The notes: a model not told the origin generated them from the sequence alone. A DNA stretch of 48,826 bases from Hymenoscyphus infarciens (GCA_001414345.1 LLCB01000384.1:1-48826), one strand, 5' to 3'; shown: positions 11,254 to 24,380, counted from the first letter of the stretch. Made by a program: numbers and translations.

Positions 11254-13330
11254 CTCTTACTTAATCTAAACACTCCTAGATTATAATACTAATATACTTT
11301 AATAAACCTTTAGCTAAAACCTTTAAAAGATAAAAAACTAGAGAAGAATATATAAGTAAGAAGACTAATTAGAGTCTTTTAAGAAGTTGATTTAAGGTAT
11401 TAACTTCGTCCTCTCCTTCTATATCTATAGTATATACTAAGACGCCTCTTATAGTTAAGTTACCTAGTATAATATCTCCTCTTATACTTATATTATTTAT
11501 ATAGTTGTAGTTATCTAGGATATAGTAGAAATCTATTAGCTAGTCTAGTTAATCTTTAACGTACTCTCTTAAATATATAAGAAGTCGCTTACGCTTTATA
11601 TCTTTATCTTATCTTTTAAGTATATTAGTACTAGGCTTAACTTTAACTTTATTAAATCGATTAATACTAAGTAGATACTTAGTATTATTGGTTTTAATAT
11701 GCCTTTATATACTAGGAAAACGTTTAATTAAGAGTCTTTTATACTTAGTATATACGATATTAGTAGGCCTTATTAGTAAGGGTTAGAGTAGTATTTAAAA
11801 GGCTTTTTTAGAGGGTATAGCAGATACTTAATATAGTGGAGATAGTAGAGTATTAGGATAATAGCGTTTTAAAAATAGCTTAATTTTAAGACTTTATATA
11901 GTAGGTAGTAATATATCTCTTATAGCTTTTACTACTTCTATAGGTTCTACTACTTCTATAGATTCTACTACTTCTACTACTCTTATAGGTTCTATATTCT
12001 TATCTTCGATATCGTCTAAATTAGTACTCTTATACTTAGAGTAGTTATTAGAGACCTATTCACTCTTAGAGTCGTTCTAGGCTAGGTCTACTAGAATAGG
12101 TTTTCTTCCTTTTAAGAGCTTCTAAAGATAGAGATTAATAACTTTATTTATTAGTACTCTAATAAGGAGAGTATAGTTATAAGAGTTAATTTAAATACTA
12201 AGAGTAACCTATTTAAAACTAGTAGCTTTAAGGTAACTAGGACTCTAAAGCTACTATTTAAGATAGTCTTAGTTACTAGCAAAGTCTTAAATAAAGTGAC
12301 TTAAGATAGCTAGATATTTCCTAACTAGGCTAGTATTACCTTCTCTACTAATCTATATATTAAGGTTTCTTATACCTTTATCCTTTTATAGATAGTTAAT
12401 AAATTTCCTTTATATACTAAGCAGATTTATAAAAGAGACGATATTAGTATCTTAATATTCGACTTTAGTATTAGTATCTAAAATAAAGAGTTATAGACTT
12501 ATAAGGAGTTTTCGTTTAATAACTATAACCTAGGTATACTATAGTATAGTAAGATATTATAACTAGTTTATTTTAATCTAGGTTTCTATCTAAGTAACTA
12601 TAAGTATAATAATTATATCTTAAGACTTAATTTAGTCTAAACTAAAAATATATAAGAAGTATTTAAATAGTAGGTAGTACTTATTTATATTATCTTACTA
12701 GTTTACCTTTTCCTACTTTATATAATAGATAATAAAATATTATATAATCTAGTAGAATAAGTATACTTTATTATAACTACTATTAATTTTAGATAAGTAA
12801 TATTAGATATTATAAATAGTAGAGTTAGTCTTTAGACTTCTAGGTTATAAGAGTTTTAGGTATTAAGTGTTAATATCTATAAAGTTAAAGAAGGGTTCTT
12901 TTAAGAGAGTAATAGCTTTTAACTTCTTAAGAGTTATATCTAAAGCGATTCTAGTATTCGACATTTTTTTTTTTAAGTAAAATAAGTATTTAAAAAAGAT
13001 AATTTATAGATAATAGAGAGAGTTTAATTATAAGATATTTAAGTATTAGATATATATAAGTAGTTAGTATAGTAGCTAAGGCGCTAGGTAGCTAACTATA
13101 TAATATAAATCGTTAGTCTTAGTAATATAATCTCTCTCTATAATTCGTGTTATATAGTTATATAACTTTTAAAAACTATAATAAAAAACGTTTTTTAAGT
13201 ACTAGGTCTATTCTTTAATATCTAAAGATATAATAGTATAAATATAAAGAGTATATTCTATAACCTTCCTTTATTTTCTTTAAAATGTTAGATATAGCTT
13301 TATAGTATTTTAAGCGAGTATAAGGTAATA
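11254..13330 (-). other. About 2 kb of unassigned copia DNA between RNase H and the 3' LTR
   Basis: In Ty1/copia elements the RNase H domain normally lies close to the 3' LTR, yet here about 2 kb follow it. The stretch is RIP-mutated and without an intact frame. At about 11925-11990 an imperfect tandem repeat of ACTACTTCTATAG-type units reads on the minus strand as alternating Glu/Val-rich blocks, which suggests a former protein-coding sequence. It could be an additional ORF of the element or another nested insertion; no domain was recognised. Confidence 0.4.
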
Positions 13331-13509
13331 GTAGTACCTTACTAAGCTTTTAGACACCTCTCTTCTTAACACCTATTAAGAATTAGAACTTCTTAAAAGT
13401 ATTTCTAAAAAGAGGTTTTATAAGTCTATCTACTACTTACTTTTTTATACTAATAAATATAAGGTTTATATATTCTTTAGCTTATACTTCTCTAACCTTA
13501 GCGTCTTAG

Positions 13510-14770
13510 ATAGTAATATACTTAGTATAGTTATAGTAGATAGGGTTTTTTATAAGTATTATAGCCTCTTAATTATTATAGAGGATTATTATAGTAACCC
13601 TTAGTTTAGTCTCTAGAATAAGCTAGTTTAGGAGACGTTATAGCTAAATAGCTTTGTTTATAGTATTTATCTCCTCTTTAAGTTCTACTTTATATAAGGA
13701 TAGTAAGACTATAGCTTATCTTTTAGATAACTATAAAATAGTACTACTACTTATATTAAAGAGGTATCTAGAAGTAGATTATCTAGTTTTATAGTATCTA
13801 GCTTAGTTAGTATCTAAATAGCCTATAAGTCTCTTAAGCTTATCTTAAAACACTAAGTTATAGTTTATAGTACTCTTAAGATAATATATAATTCGTTTTA
13901 CTACTATCTAATATTTATTAGTTAGATTAGATAAGAATCTACTTATAATAGATATAAAGTAGGTAATATCTAGTCGAGTACTAAGTATAGCGTATATAAG
14001 TAAGCCTATTATAGACTAATATTAATATTTAAAGGTCTTTAATATCTTATAGTCTTTAAGAGCACTTATAAGATAATTATTTACTTCTATTAGTATATAA
14101 TATATCTTAGCTTTAAGTATATCAAAGTTATAAAGTATTTTTTTAATATAGGCGTGTTATCTTAATTAAAGAGCATATTACCTTCTATTACGAGTTACTA
14201 TTATTCTAAGATAGAAGGCTACTAGTCTAAGATTAGATATCTTAAATCGTTAACTAAGTACTATCTTAATTTTATTAATTTCTTTTATTAAGATACTAGT
14301 AATAAGAAGGTCGTTAATATAGGCTATAATAATAATGTCTTTATAATAGAAGACTCTAGTATCTATATTAAGTAGTTTAAAGCTAAGCGTTTTTAGAAAG
14401 CTATAAAGAGTATTATACTAGACTTTAAGAGCTTATTTTAATCTATAAAGTACTTTTTTAAGTTTATAGACTTTAGTACTATCCTCTCTACTATTTAGGA
14501 GTTCTATATAGACCTTTTCTTTAATATTACTATATAAAAAGGTAGTTTTAACATTTATCTATTTAATCTCCTAGTTTAGAGTAGTAGTAATTATAAAGAT
14601 AAGTTTATAGCTTATTAGCTTTATAATAGTAGTAAAGGTTTTATTAAAGTCGATGCTCTCTTTTTATTTAAAGCTATAAACTACCTAGTAAGCCTTATAC
14701 TAAATAACCTAGCCTTTATTACCTATCTTAAGTTTATAAACCTATCTATCTATAAGGACCTTTTAGTTTA
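13510..14770 (-). pseudogene. Ty1/copia reverse transcriptase and RNase H, degraded
   Basis: Minus-strand translation shows copia RT landmarks despite many stops: a KTFTTIIKLISYKLI block, DWEIKWINVKTTFL-like block near 14550, LKKVLYRLKQALKVWYN near 14440, and AYINDLLIT at about 14296-14325, where the family has YVDDLLI, so one catalytic Asp is Asn (a G to A change). RNase H follows at about 13510-13800 with a GYLDTN*ARYYKTR*STSRYLF-type block and the VELKEEINTINKAI block. Element-encoded replication proteins that are no longer functional. Confidence 0.8.
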
Positions 14771-17700
14771 CTAGTCTATCTACTACCTTCTAAGTATTAT
14801 TTTCTTTAATAGAGTCTACTTCCTTATTTTTAGCCTCTGTCTATTTCTTAGCTTTAGCGTAAGCGTAGGCTTATTTATATATTTATAGTTTAAAAACATT
14901 ATATTATACCTAGGCTAGTAGTACTACTATAAACAATAACTCGTCGATTAGCTAGTAGATAAGAGCGAATAGTAGTAGGTTAGATAGAAGTACTAGTTAA
15001 AGGCTATAGTTGTCTATATAGTCTACTATATTATCTAGTAAAATTCTAGAACTACTAAGATTAGAGCTATCGTCGTCTATAAGAGATTATAACCTTTAAT
15101 ATACTTATAACCTTAATACTCTTATAGTAGTAGATATAGCTAGATTATAGTATATAACAATTATAAGCTTTAGTAGTAGTAGAGTAGGTAGAGGTATTAC
15201 TTCTTTATTTTAATAAAGTACTAGAATATTATTTTTTAAATTATTAGATAGCTTTATAACTCTAAGGCTTTTAAGTTTAGGTAAGAGTAGTAAGTAGCCT
15301 AGTCTTAGGTATACTTATAGTTTCTTTATTTAACTTCTTCCTCTTAAAGATATAGGTCTTTAATCTTTTATCTCCTAGTAGTATATTCTACTAGTAATCT
15401 ATAACTTATATTTATAAGATTCCTTAATTAGCTTTATAACTATTTTAGTAGTATCTATAATAGCTCTCTTAATTTTAAATATAGAGTTAGCTTTAAGGTT
15501 CTTACTTCGTTATTAATTAGAATCTGCTTTATTAAGTCGTTAGTCTAAAGTAATCTTAGAGGTAAGGACTTTAAGTACTAGTTCTTTCTCTTATAAGTCG
15601 ACTTATATTTCGTTAATATAAATATTATTAGCTTAAACGATTTTCTTATTAGTAGTCTAGATCTACTTAATATAATCTCTTTTATAGCCTATTAGACGTT
15701 TAGAAAAGGTTTAAGCCTCTTTAAGCTTACTCTTTTTAAGCTTATTTTTAAGAACTATATACTATAACCTTATAATTCTTAAATAATTAATATAAGAGTA
15801 TAAGCTAGTAATAGCCTTAAAAGAGGAAATTTTAATAGCTATATAAATATATCTTTAATAAAGATAGACAGAGGTTTATAATAATTTAAACTAAAAGTAG
15901 TTAGTATAAAAGTTAAGATAGTACCTTCTTATTATCTCTACTATCTACTATAAGGTTTAGCCTAGACGTTTAACAGCTCTATTTATTTTAAGATTATTTA
16001 AGATTATAGTCTTAAGTATAATACCTTCTTCTTTAAGATATTCGCTAAGAGTAGTACTAATATATTTACCTCTATTATTACTATAAATATAATAGATCCG
16101 TCGTTTAGAGCGCTTATAGATAGCCTTATATTCCTTAAAATAGGCTAATATATCGCTTTTATGTTTTATACTATAAGCTTCTATATCTTTTATTTTATTA
16201 TAATAAAAGTATACCTAGTATTAAAAACCAAATAGTCTAGTTTTTAAGAGTCTTATAACGTCTATATATACTAATTCTATAGAGTATTATCTAGGCTCTA
16301 TATAGCCTAAATAAGGAACTGATTTTATACGCTCTTCTATATAGATAGTATAAGTATAGCCTTTTATATATATCTTTTTATCTATACTATAAGATCTTTT
16401 ATAAAGTATCTTAATTACTTTATTACTTATATATCCTAAGTAAGTATACTAAGTTATATTTACTAGCTTATTAATATAAGCAATCTAGGCTTTAGCTAAT
16501 GTTTTAGAGTATAAGCAAGGGTATAATAGAAGCTTATATTAGCTTAGAAGTACTAGAAGTCCTTTATACTCTATAAGCTAAATTATATTACTAGGAAGAG
16601 TTCTTAGTATTAATATTTAAAGATTGCTTTTAATAGTAAGTTTATAGACATATAGGGTTTTAGTATTTGATAGAGTTTAAATATACTTATATATTTTCTA
16701 TAAGTCTACTTAAAGTCTCTTATTTAGTAGCTATAAAAAAGAAAGAAGGTTAGCTTCTAGAGTAGAGTAATAGAGTATATTAGAGAGTAGTAGTATCTAT
16801 AGTCTAGTTTCTATTTCTATAACTAACTTTACTATTCTTTTAGAGATAATAGATAATCATAATCTACTAATATCTACTACTGCTTATAGTTTATTAGAGT
16901 CTAGAAGCTTTAGATTTATAAAGAGTAACTTCTAGTAATAGATAGATTTAGAGTATCTATTATTAATAATCTATTTTTATAATAAGGATTTAGGCGTTAA
17001 GGCTCTTAGTACTTTAAGGTTTAGTATAAGATATACTATCTAGGCCTAATAAGAGATAGAGTAGTAGTCGGCTTCGTTATTTTAGTTAATAACTAATAGT
17101 CTAGTAAATGCTATAGTAGTAGTCTTAGTATTCTTATCTTTTAACTTCTTTTCTAATCCTAAGTATTACTTTAGAGGCGAGGACGCTTCTTATATTTAGT
17201 AGCTTTTATAGTCGCCTTATTAGCTATTCGCTTATTATAAGCTAGCTTTAGATAAGGATATTTCTTAATATAGTTTACTTCTAGATAATATATTTTATTA
17301 TAATATATATATTTTAGTATTTTATTAGTTCTAGATTATTTATAAGTAAGTATACTTATTATCGTATTATTAGTATCTATAGTTATACGCTATTCCTTCT
17401 TTTAGACTACTACTATAAGTTTACTAATAGATATAATATAGCTAGTATTATTAACATAGTTATAAGTCTAGGCCTAATATCCTTTAAAAGTATTATATAC
17501 TAGAGTAAGGCCGAATATATAGAGTTAGCTAAACTAAGGATCTTTAAGTTTAGTATCTAATAAGATAAGTAAGAGCTCGTAATCGATTTAGAGGAACTAA
17601 GAGTTATACTCTTAGATAGAGGTAAAGATATTAAGTTATAAGAATAAGAGCTTACTTATAAGTTAATTAAATTATACTAATCTTTTAAGCTAAAATCTAT

Positions 17701-18762
17701 TCTTAAGTTTTATAAGGAGTTATAAGATATTATTACTATCGTTCTTAATATAGTTCTTAGCTAGGAAGCTATACTTACTATATATTATATAGAATCTAAT
17801 ATCTAAGAATTTAATCTATTCTTTATTCTTCTTTCTATATTCTTTCTTCTTAGCTACTATTAGCTCTAAGATAGTAGCTTATCTAAGACCTATAGCTTAT
17901 ACTACTAAGAGAGTATCTAGTTACTACTTCTTATAAGTAATAAGCTACTTATAGTAGTAGTCTTTAATATAGAGACTATTAATAACTCGTCTTTCTTATT
18001 TAGTCTAGTTAGCTTTATTAAGCTCTTAGATATTATTCTAAGTTTAATTTTTAGTAAATATAATTAAAAAGAGCTAGGTAGGCTAGGAGTAGAGGAGGTA
18101 GGAGTAATAGGTAAAGGTTCTTTAGTATAGAGTCTAAAGATATTTATAGAGCTTAAAGAAGGAGAAAGAAGTTCGTTTTCTAATAAGGATAATTTAGTAG
18201 TATTAGAGCTAGTATTAGTTTCAGAATCGGTTTCGGATTCAGATTCAGATTCTAGATTAGAGAGTATATAATTAGAGTCTTTAAGTAGGTCGTCTTTATA
18301 AAAGTATTTAAGATAAGTTTAAAGAAGAGTTTAAGTATAATAGAGAAAAAGATTAAGTCTAAAGTATAATATAAGTAAGTACTATCTTATCTTCTTTATT
18401 ATTTAATAGACTAGGAAGCGCTTTCTTAAGACTACTTCTAGCCTTTCTCGACTTATCTTAAATTAGCTCTTAGTAATCTTCTAAGACCTTATTTCTTCTA
18501 AGAAATTTTATTTTAAAATTTTTACTTATATTAATATAATTTTATAAGCTATCTAGGTAGTATATTAAGAGGTTAGTGTTTTTTAACTTCTTTAAGATTA
18601 CTAAGTTTTTTACTATTAGAGAGCTATATAGGCTAGGTTAGAGGTTAACCTAGTATTTTAGTACTTAGGTATCTTAGCACTTTTATTATAACACGTGTTA
18701 AGATAAATTAGAGGTAGTAATACTAGGTATAATAGATATAAGAGATCCTGTTTTTAAATTAT

Positions 18763-18917
18763 ATAGAAAGGGTTTATAGTGAATTGAGGAATTAGCTTAT
18801 TAAGTAAGAAGAAGGTATATATATATATGCCTTCTCTCGTGCCGAGTAACCTCTATTCTACTAATAATACTTCCTATCGCTTTTAACGTCTTATTTAGTA
18901 TTAAGCTCTTTTTTAAC
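18763..18917 (+). repeat. A1 split direct repeat of the YR retrotransposon
   Basis: The 155-bp unit begins ATAGAAAG and ends CTTTTTTAAC. It matches A2 (23736-23890) over the whole length; the few differences are mostly A/G and C/T transitions. Similarity stops abruptly at both ends. Confidence 0.85.
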
Positions 18918-20929
18918 TAAATAATACTCTTATCTATCTATCGAGGATATCTCTAAAGCGTAGTAAATAAGTTACTCGTAAAAGTATTATTACTAAGGCT
19001 AGTAATAGAGCCGTAAAGGCGCTCTAAGCTTAACTAGTAGAAGACGATATCAAAGACGACGAGCGTAATAGACGAGTTAATAAAGTATACTATAGTGCTC
19101 GAGTAGCTACGTAAGTACGATATACTACCTAGGACGCTACTACTAATTAAGATAATACTATAAACAGCGCTCACTGTCTAGCTCGTTAAAGAAGACAGCT
19201 ATAAGTATAATAGGACTAGGGTTAAGCTCGAGATAATAATAGTATAAACTTCTATCTAAGAGGTGAAGGCGATAGCGACAGCGACGACAATAACAACGAT
19301 AGTATCGATAAAGCCCTCTTCTAAGACTCTGTCTAAGTAAATAAGCCGGCTAATAATAGACTACTAAATAGCCCTCTCCTCTTTCGAGGTAACTAATACT
19401 CTTAAGTTAATAGATATATAGGTAGATATAATAGCAGATACTAGGGTTATATAGAGAGACTATTTAATAGAGAATACTCTTAAGGCTTTACTCTTAGATA
19501 TTCTCAGAGATACTCTTAGAGCTTTCTCTAGAGTAACTTTAGTTAAGGCAACTTTAGTATAAGATACTCTAACTTTTAAGGCCTCTAGAGTTTTTAAGGC
19601 TACTTATAGACTAATTTTAGCATAAGATACTCTTATAACTTTAGTACTACCGTCTAAGGCAACTTAGTAAGAGTTCTAAGGCTTAGCTAGAGTAATTAAA
19701 GTAATATTACTATACTAGTTACTAATTAAGAAACAGATAGACAGAGCTAATAATTCAATATACTAGAGAGAGAGATAGTATATACTAATAATACTTAATA
19801 AGCTAACCTCTTTTCTTATTAAAAAGTACTACTAATAAATAAAGGAATTAATCTAAGAGAGAATCTATTAAGAAGAATATTAGTAGTAAATAATAATAGT
19901 AAGAATATCCTCTCTTATATACTTAGTATAATTAATAGCCTCTTCTTAGAGTATAAGAAGTACTTAATATAAATTATATAAGGTATATTTAAGCTAAGAG
20001 ATCTCTATTACCTAGACGACGATACCTCTCTAATTAATAATAATAAAAGTATCGTCTTCTTTAATAAAGAAGCTAGCACGCTAAATATTAGAGTAAAGAA
20101 GACGCTAAAAGTCTTTAGATCTAATACTACTAAGTAGTCCTATTACTTTCTAGTATATACTATATATATAATCTCTTTATTTAGTAGAAGCATCTATATT
20201 CAGCTTAATAACTTTAACTATAGAATTATAGGCCTAGCTAAGGATTATACTTAGGCAAAGGTAATCTAATTAGCACTCTTCTAGTAGGAAAAGGTAGTTA
20301 GTAAGGGTAGATTAAGAGAGGTAGAATCATAGAAGATATCTAAGAGTATAATCACTTAATACTATTAAATAAGAAGACTAGGCTACGGTAGCAGCAGAGG
20401 AGAAGGAAGAGAGGGTTATTAAAGTCGTAATTAGAATAGTAACATCTCTTTATAGACGTACTTTAAAGTAAGTAAACTAAGAGGTTATAAAGACCTAAAT
20501 TATACTTAAATCTATCTACTAAAAGAGGACAATAAGAGCGATAAGAAGAAGATAAGAAAGAGCTAAGAAGTTAGTATAGAAGAGATAATAGATAAAGACT
20601 ATAGTAGTACTAATAAAGATCTTTTACTCTAATTTATATCTTCTTATCTATACTCTTCTATACTTATTCGATTAAATACTATAGTATTCTTCTCTTTATA
20701 TAATATATCGAAACCACTACTAGATATATTACTCTCTCTATTATCTCTTAAAGTATAAAAGGTACTATTACTTTAATATCTTAATCGTTTACTCCTAGAA
20801 AACATTAATAATATACTTTAATTTAGAGTACTAATTAAGTATAAGAGCCTAGAAGTTTTATATATATTAAAGAACCTCTTATTAGCTACTAAATTTAATA
20901 AGCTTTTAACTTCAAAAGTAAGAGATAAT

Positions 20930-22300
20930 TTAAAAGCTAGCTTAATTAAGAAAGTTAATCTACGCTAGAGAGCACCTTTTATAGCTTCTCTACTTAGTTT
21001 TATACCTAAACCAAAGCCTAATAGCGATTAACGTCAAATATACTATTTATCCTACTCTAAAAATCGCTTAATAAATTATTATATATCGAACAAATATATA
21101 TATCTAAAGTATATCTCTTTCTAAGAGGTATTAGCTATAGTATAAGAAGCTAGCCGAGAGTATATAATACTTAAAAGAGATATGTCTAATACTTTTCAAA
21201 TAGTACTAATTATACTACAAATATACTAGCTTTTAGGTTTCTAATAGAAAGGGATTTATTACGCTTATATAGTACTACTCTTCAGCCTTACTATAATACT
21301 ATTTATCTTTAATATCTTTATAAAAGCTCTTAAATAGATAATATAGTTATACTTAGAGTAGTATATTATAAGCTACTATTTAGACAACGAGTTTACTATA
21401 TTTAAAGCTATTAAAGCTATGCCTTAATTCCTTAAGAAATAAGCTATAAAGTATAAGACTCTTACTTGAATATTAAGTATACTAATTAATAATAAAAAGA
21501 GCGCTTAAGATATACTCTTAGAAGTAATAAGATACTTAATAGATACCGTCGTTTTTAAGGCCTCTATACTACTGAAAAAGCTAGCTAAGATAAAGCTTAA
21601 GATATACTAATTTATTAACCGTAGAAGTATTATCTATAACAAGCTTAAATCACTTACTAGCCTTCTATCTTTTTATACTTCTATAGTATAATTAGACTAG
21701 GCCTTCTACTATAACTTCTAGATATTTATATATATATAGCCTAACTATATACCTTATATAGAAAGGAGGCGTCTTTTAAAAGAAGTCTAGGAGGATCTTA
21801 AGTAATAGAATAAGATATTACCATAGTTTAATAATATATACTTCTTTAATAATATCTAGTTATATATATACCTTTTTTATAATACCTCTATTAAAGGCCT
21901 AGGGGCCTTCTTTTTAGAAGTAGACAATCTAAGATATATTTAATAAGAGTATACGTATATACTACTAAAAGAATATACTCTTCAGTTACCTCTCCTAGAG
22001 ATTAAAAAAGACTCTTAATTTAATATAAATATCTTTAAGATTAAGATAGTAAAAGCATTCTTTAAACAATAGAAGGAGGTATAAGTAATAAAGAGGGTAA
22101 TTATCTATATAGATAATACTACTATATAAATTAGACTTCTTAAGTAGTTCTTAAAGTGCCTCTACTAAAATCGCCTCTTATAAGCTACTTTATACCTAGC
22201 CGTCTAATTTAATATTAACATATAATTAAAGTATATACTAGGAGTAGATAATATCTTAGTAAATACTCTCTTACGTAATTTATATAGAATAGTAGCTAAT
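20930..22300 (+). pseudogene. Reverse transcriptase/RNase H of the YR retrotransposon, degraded
   Basis: The plus strand reads FIPKPKPNSD, YYLSYSKNRLINYYI, LKRDMSNTFQIV and SYYLDNEFTIF at about 20990-21400, the last one aligning with the YLDD catalytic box (second Asp changed to Asn). Downstream IYIDNTTIQIRLLK (about 22110) fits the RNase H part. This RT type, with a PKP-x-SD-R opening, is that of DIRS/Ngaro elements rather than of copia or gypsy. Multiple TAA/TAG codons interrupt it. Confidence 0.65.
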
Positions 22301-22849
22301 TAGTACCTATACTAGTAGTCTCTTAATTTAATAATCCCTCTCTCGATTACCTTAAATATATAAAAGATAAAGTTAGGATATCTAAGATATATATAAGGCT
22401 TCTCTATTATAGCCTCTCGCTAAACACTTAGAAGGTATATAACACGTATATATACTCTTTTAAGAGGTTCTAGGTTAAGAGACTCTAGCAACTATAGCCG
22501 GCGACGACTTTAGTACTTTATAAGTAGGTTTTAAGAAGAGTATATAATAGGATTAGTTAAAGACTTTTAAAGGCAGACTCTATATAAATTAGCCTTTCTA
22601 TGATTTAATTAATATATATAGAGTATAACCTAGATCTAAAGCTATTTAAGTCCTCGCTTTTACGTCGAATTATAGTAGGTGTTCGAGTAATATAAGGCTC
22701 TTATAAAAAAAAGAAGGCAAAGCCTTTATTAATACTATAATTACGCTAAATTACCTCTTAAGCTCTAAGGGCTAGGCCTTAGGTCTTATAACTAAGATAG
22801 ATTAATAGCCTTAACTTCGAAGCTACTATAAAGCTAGCTTTTATAGGAT

Positions 22850-23330
22850 TTCTTTATACTATAGAGATTATATATGAAGACGCCGATTTAGTTAACTATA
22901 AAGTATTTATATATATACGCCTTTAACGATAGAATATTACTTTTACTAAGAAAGATAAATACGTAATTATATATCTATAATTAAGTAAATTAGACTATAA
23001 GCATATAAGAGTAGAGATATTAGTATTAGATATAGGATTACCTACTTACTCTATAGTAGCACTTTAAGCGCTATTTACTCTTAATTCTTAACCTTCTATA
23101 GTACTACTCTTTTGCTAAGAGAGCAGCTCTTTTATAAAAAACTAATATATTAGCTTTTTACGCTACTGCCTCTAAATAGTCGACGTTAGTAATAGTATGT
23201 TATATTTAAGACATAGTCTATATAGAGGCGCTATATAATATACTTCTAATAATAGAGTATTAGATATAGATATTTAGATACTTAGAAGGTAGACTTTAAA
23301 TACTTTTAAGAGGTACTTTACCTTAAGCTA
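22850..23330 (+). pseudogene. Tyrosine recombinase of the YR retrotransposon, degraded
   Basis: The plus strand shows the C-terminal tyrosine-recombinase signature in order: an ITFTKKDKYVIIYL block and SKLDYKH (about 22940-22990), a PTYSIVAL block (family: CPV-AL), LRHSLYRGA at about 23208-23233 (family GHSFRRGAA, the H-x-x-R box), ILRR*TLNTFKRYF at about 23278-23316 (family GRW..F.RY with the nucleophilic Tyr). The stop in the GRW box is TAG where TGG is expected, a typical RIP change. It would catalyse circle integration in an intact element. Confidence 0.68.
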
Positions 23331-23559
23331 TTAGAAGCGATACCTTTTAAATAGGCGCTTTTTAATAGATAGGGCTCTCTCTCTCCTAGCCTAGTAGGCT
23401 TTAGAAGACCTCTACGGTTAATAGGTGGTATATTCCCTATTATAACTGTGTTATATTGCTATTTATACTACTCGTAGTCCTTTTTACTTTTGAAAAGCCT
23501 TATCCTTTCTTATATTTATAATAGCTTCTCTTTAATCGATCGAGTAACCTCTCTTAAAG

Positions 23560-23735
23560 TAGCTAATAGTACTTACTCTTTTCACTCTTATATTAGTAAG
23601 ATACTTAGAGAGCCTCCTAATTAGCTTAAAAAGAAGGTATATAAGAGAGTGTAGAGTGAGATACTAGAAGTTAGCTAGTAAATATAGAAATTCTTAAAAT
23701 AGCCTTAAATACGTATATATAACGAAAAGTAATAA
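23560..23735 (+). repeat. B1 split direct repeat of the YR retrotransposon
   Basis: The 176-177 bp unit starts TAGCTAATAGTACTTACTC and abuts A2 directly. It matches B2 (23965-24141) with transition-type differences only, for example CGTATATATAACG versus CGTGTATATAACG. Confidence 0.83.
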
Positions 23736-23890
23736 ATAGAAAGAGTTTATAGTAAATTAAGGAATTAACTTATTAAGTAAGGAGGAGGTATATATATATA
23801 TACCTCCTCTCGTACTAAGTAACCTCTATTCTACTAATAATACTTCCTATTGCTTTTAACGTCTTATTTAGTATTAAGCTCTTTTTTAAC
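23736..23890 (+). repeat. A2 split direct repeat of the YR retrotransposon
   Basis: The second copy of the 155-bp A unit, directly following B1. It ends CTTTTTTAAC exactly as A1 does, after which the two sequences diverge completely. Confidence 0.83.
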
Positions 23891-23964
23891 CCTACTCTCG
23901 TACCTCTTTGTAATACGCTTACTAGGATTAGTTAGTACTTTTTTAGCCTCTTAAATAAGTACGA

Positions 23965-24141
23965 TAGCTAATAGTACTTACTCTTTTCACTCTTATATTA
24001 GTAAGATGCTTAGAGAGCCTTCTAATTAGCTTAAAAAGAAGGTATATAAGAGAGTACAGAGTGAGATACTAGAAGCTAGCTAGTAAATACAGAAATTCTC
24101 AAAATAGCCTCAAATACGTGTATATAACGAAAAGCGATAAA
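23965..24141 (+). repeat. B2 split direct repeat of the YR retrotransposon
   Basis: The terminal copy of the B unit, marking the right end of the element. It keeps more C and G than B1 (AGAAATTCTCAAAATAGCC versus AGAAATTCTTAAAATAGCC), so it is the less mutated of the two. Confidence 0.8.
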
Positions 24142-24252
24142 ATAACTTATATATCTATTAGTAGAACACGCTTATACTAGGTTAAGGAATTATTTAAGGA
24201 CTTAGTAGTAATTTAATTAATAAGTCTAGGATAGAATTCTAGGCTTATAACC

Positions 24253-24380
24253 TATTAAAAGGATAGTATAAGGTTTAATATAATTATATTACTTAAGCAA
24301 TTCTAGAGGGAAATTACTCTCTACTTATATAAGAGGGTTTAGGAAGACCTACATCATGTGACAGGTACGGATGTTTAACA
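24253..24380 (-). repeat. Right LTR of the Ty1/copia element (5' LTR in element orientation)
   Basis: This 128-bp copy is heavily RIP-mutated at its inner edge (starts TATTAAAAGG) but unmutated at its outer edge, reading ACATCATGTGACAGGTACGG where the left copy has ATATTATATAATAGGTATAG. It is followed by the target duplication TTAAC at 24381-24385. The sequence just inside it, read on the minus strand, starts GGTTATAAGCC and is a candidate primer-binding site. Confidence 0.87.

Larger units (their letters stand above)
18763..24141 (+). mobile_element. Tyrosine-recombinase (DIRS-order, Ngaro/PAT-like) retrotransposon nested in the copia element
   Basis: The 5.4-kb element has split direct repeats: A1 18763-18917, then the body, then B1 23560-23735, A2 23736-23890 and B2 23965-24141. 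A1/A2 are both 155 bp and nearly identical; B1/B2 are both about 177 bp. The plus strand of the body carries a degraded reverse transcriptase/RNase H (about 20930-22300) followed by a degraded tyrosine recombinase (about 22850-23330). RT plus YR together with A1-B1-A2-B2 termini define the YR-retrotransposon architecture; there is no integrase or target duplication. About 74 bp separate A2 from B2. The whole element is RIP-mutated, and its flanks on both sides are copia internal DNA. Confidence 0.78.
11124..24380 (-). mobile_element. Ty1/copia LTR retrotransposon, RIP-mutated, with a nested element
   Basis: It is bounded by 128-130 bp direct repeats that begin TGTTGAA and end TTTAACA (RIP form of the inverse TTCAACA), and by a 5-bp target duplication TCAAC (11119-11123) / TTAAC (24381-24385) differing by one CpA to TpA change. 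The minus strand encodes degraded copia-type reverse transcriptase and RNase H, so the 5' LTR is the right one. A tyrosine-recombinase retrotransposon occupies 18763-24141 inside it. CA and TG are nearly absent between the LTRs, and stops occur throughout. Gag and integrase should lie at about 15400-18700 but could not be delimited reliably. Confidence 0.85.

Noticed and set aside
18764..23896. A1/A2 interpreted as ordinary LTRs of a gypsy element
   Set aside because: The additional B1/B2 pair in the order B1-A2-B2, the YR motifs and the absence of a target duplication fit split direct repeats better.
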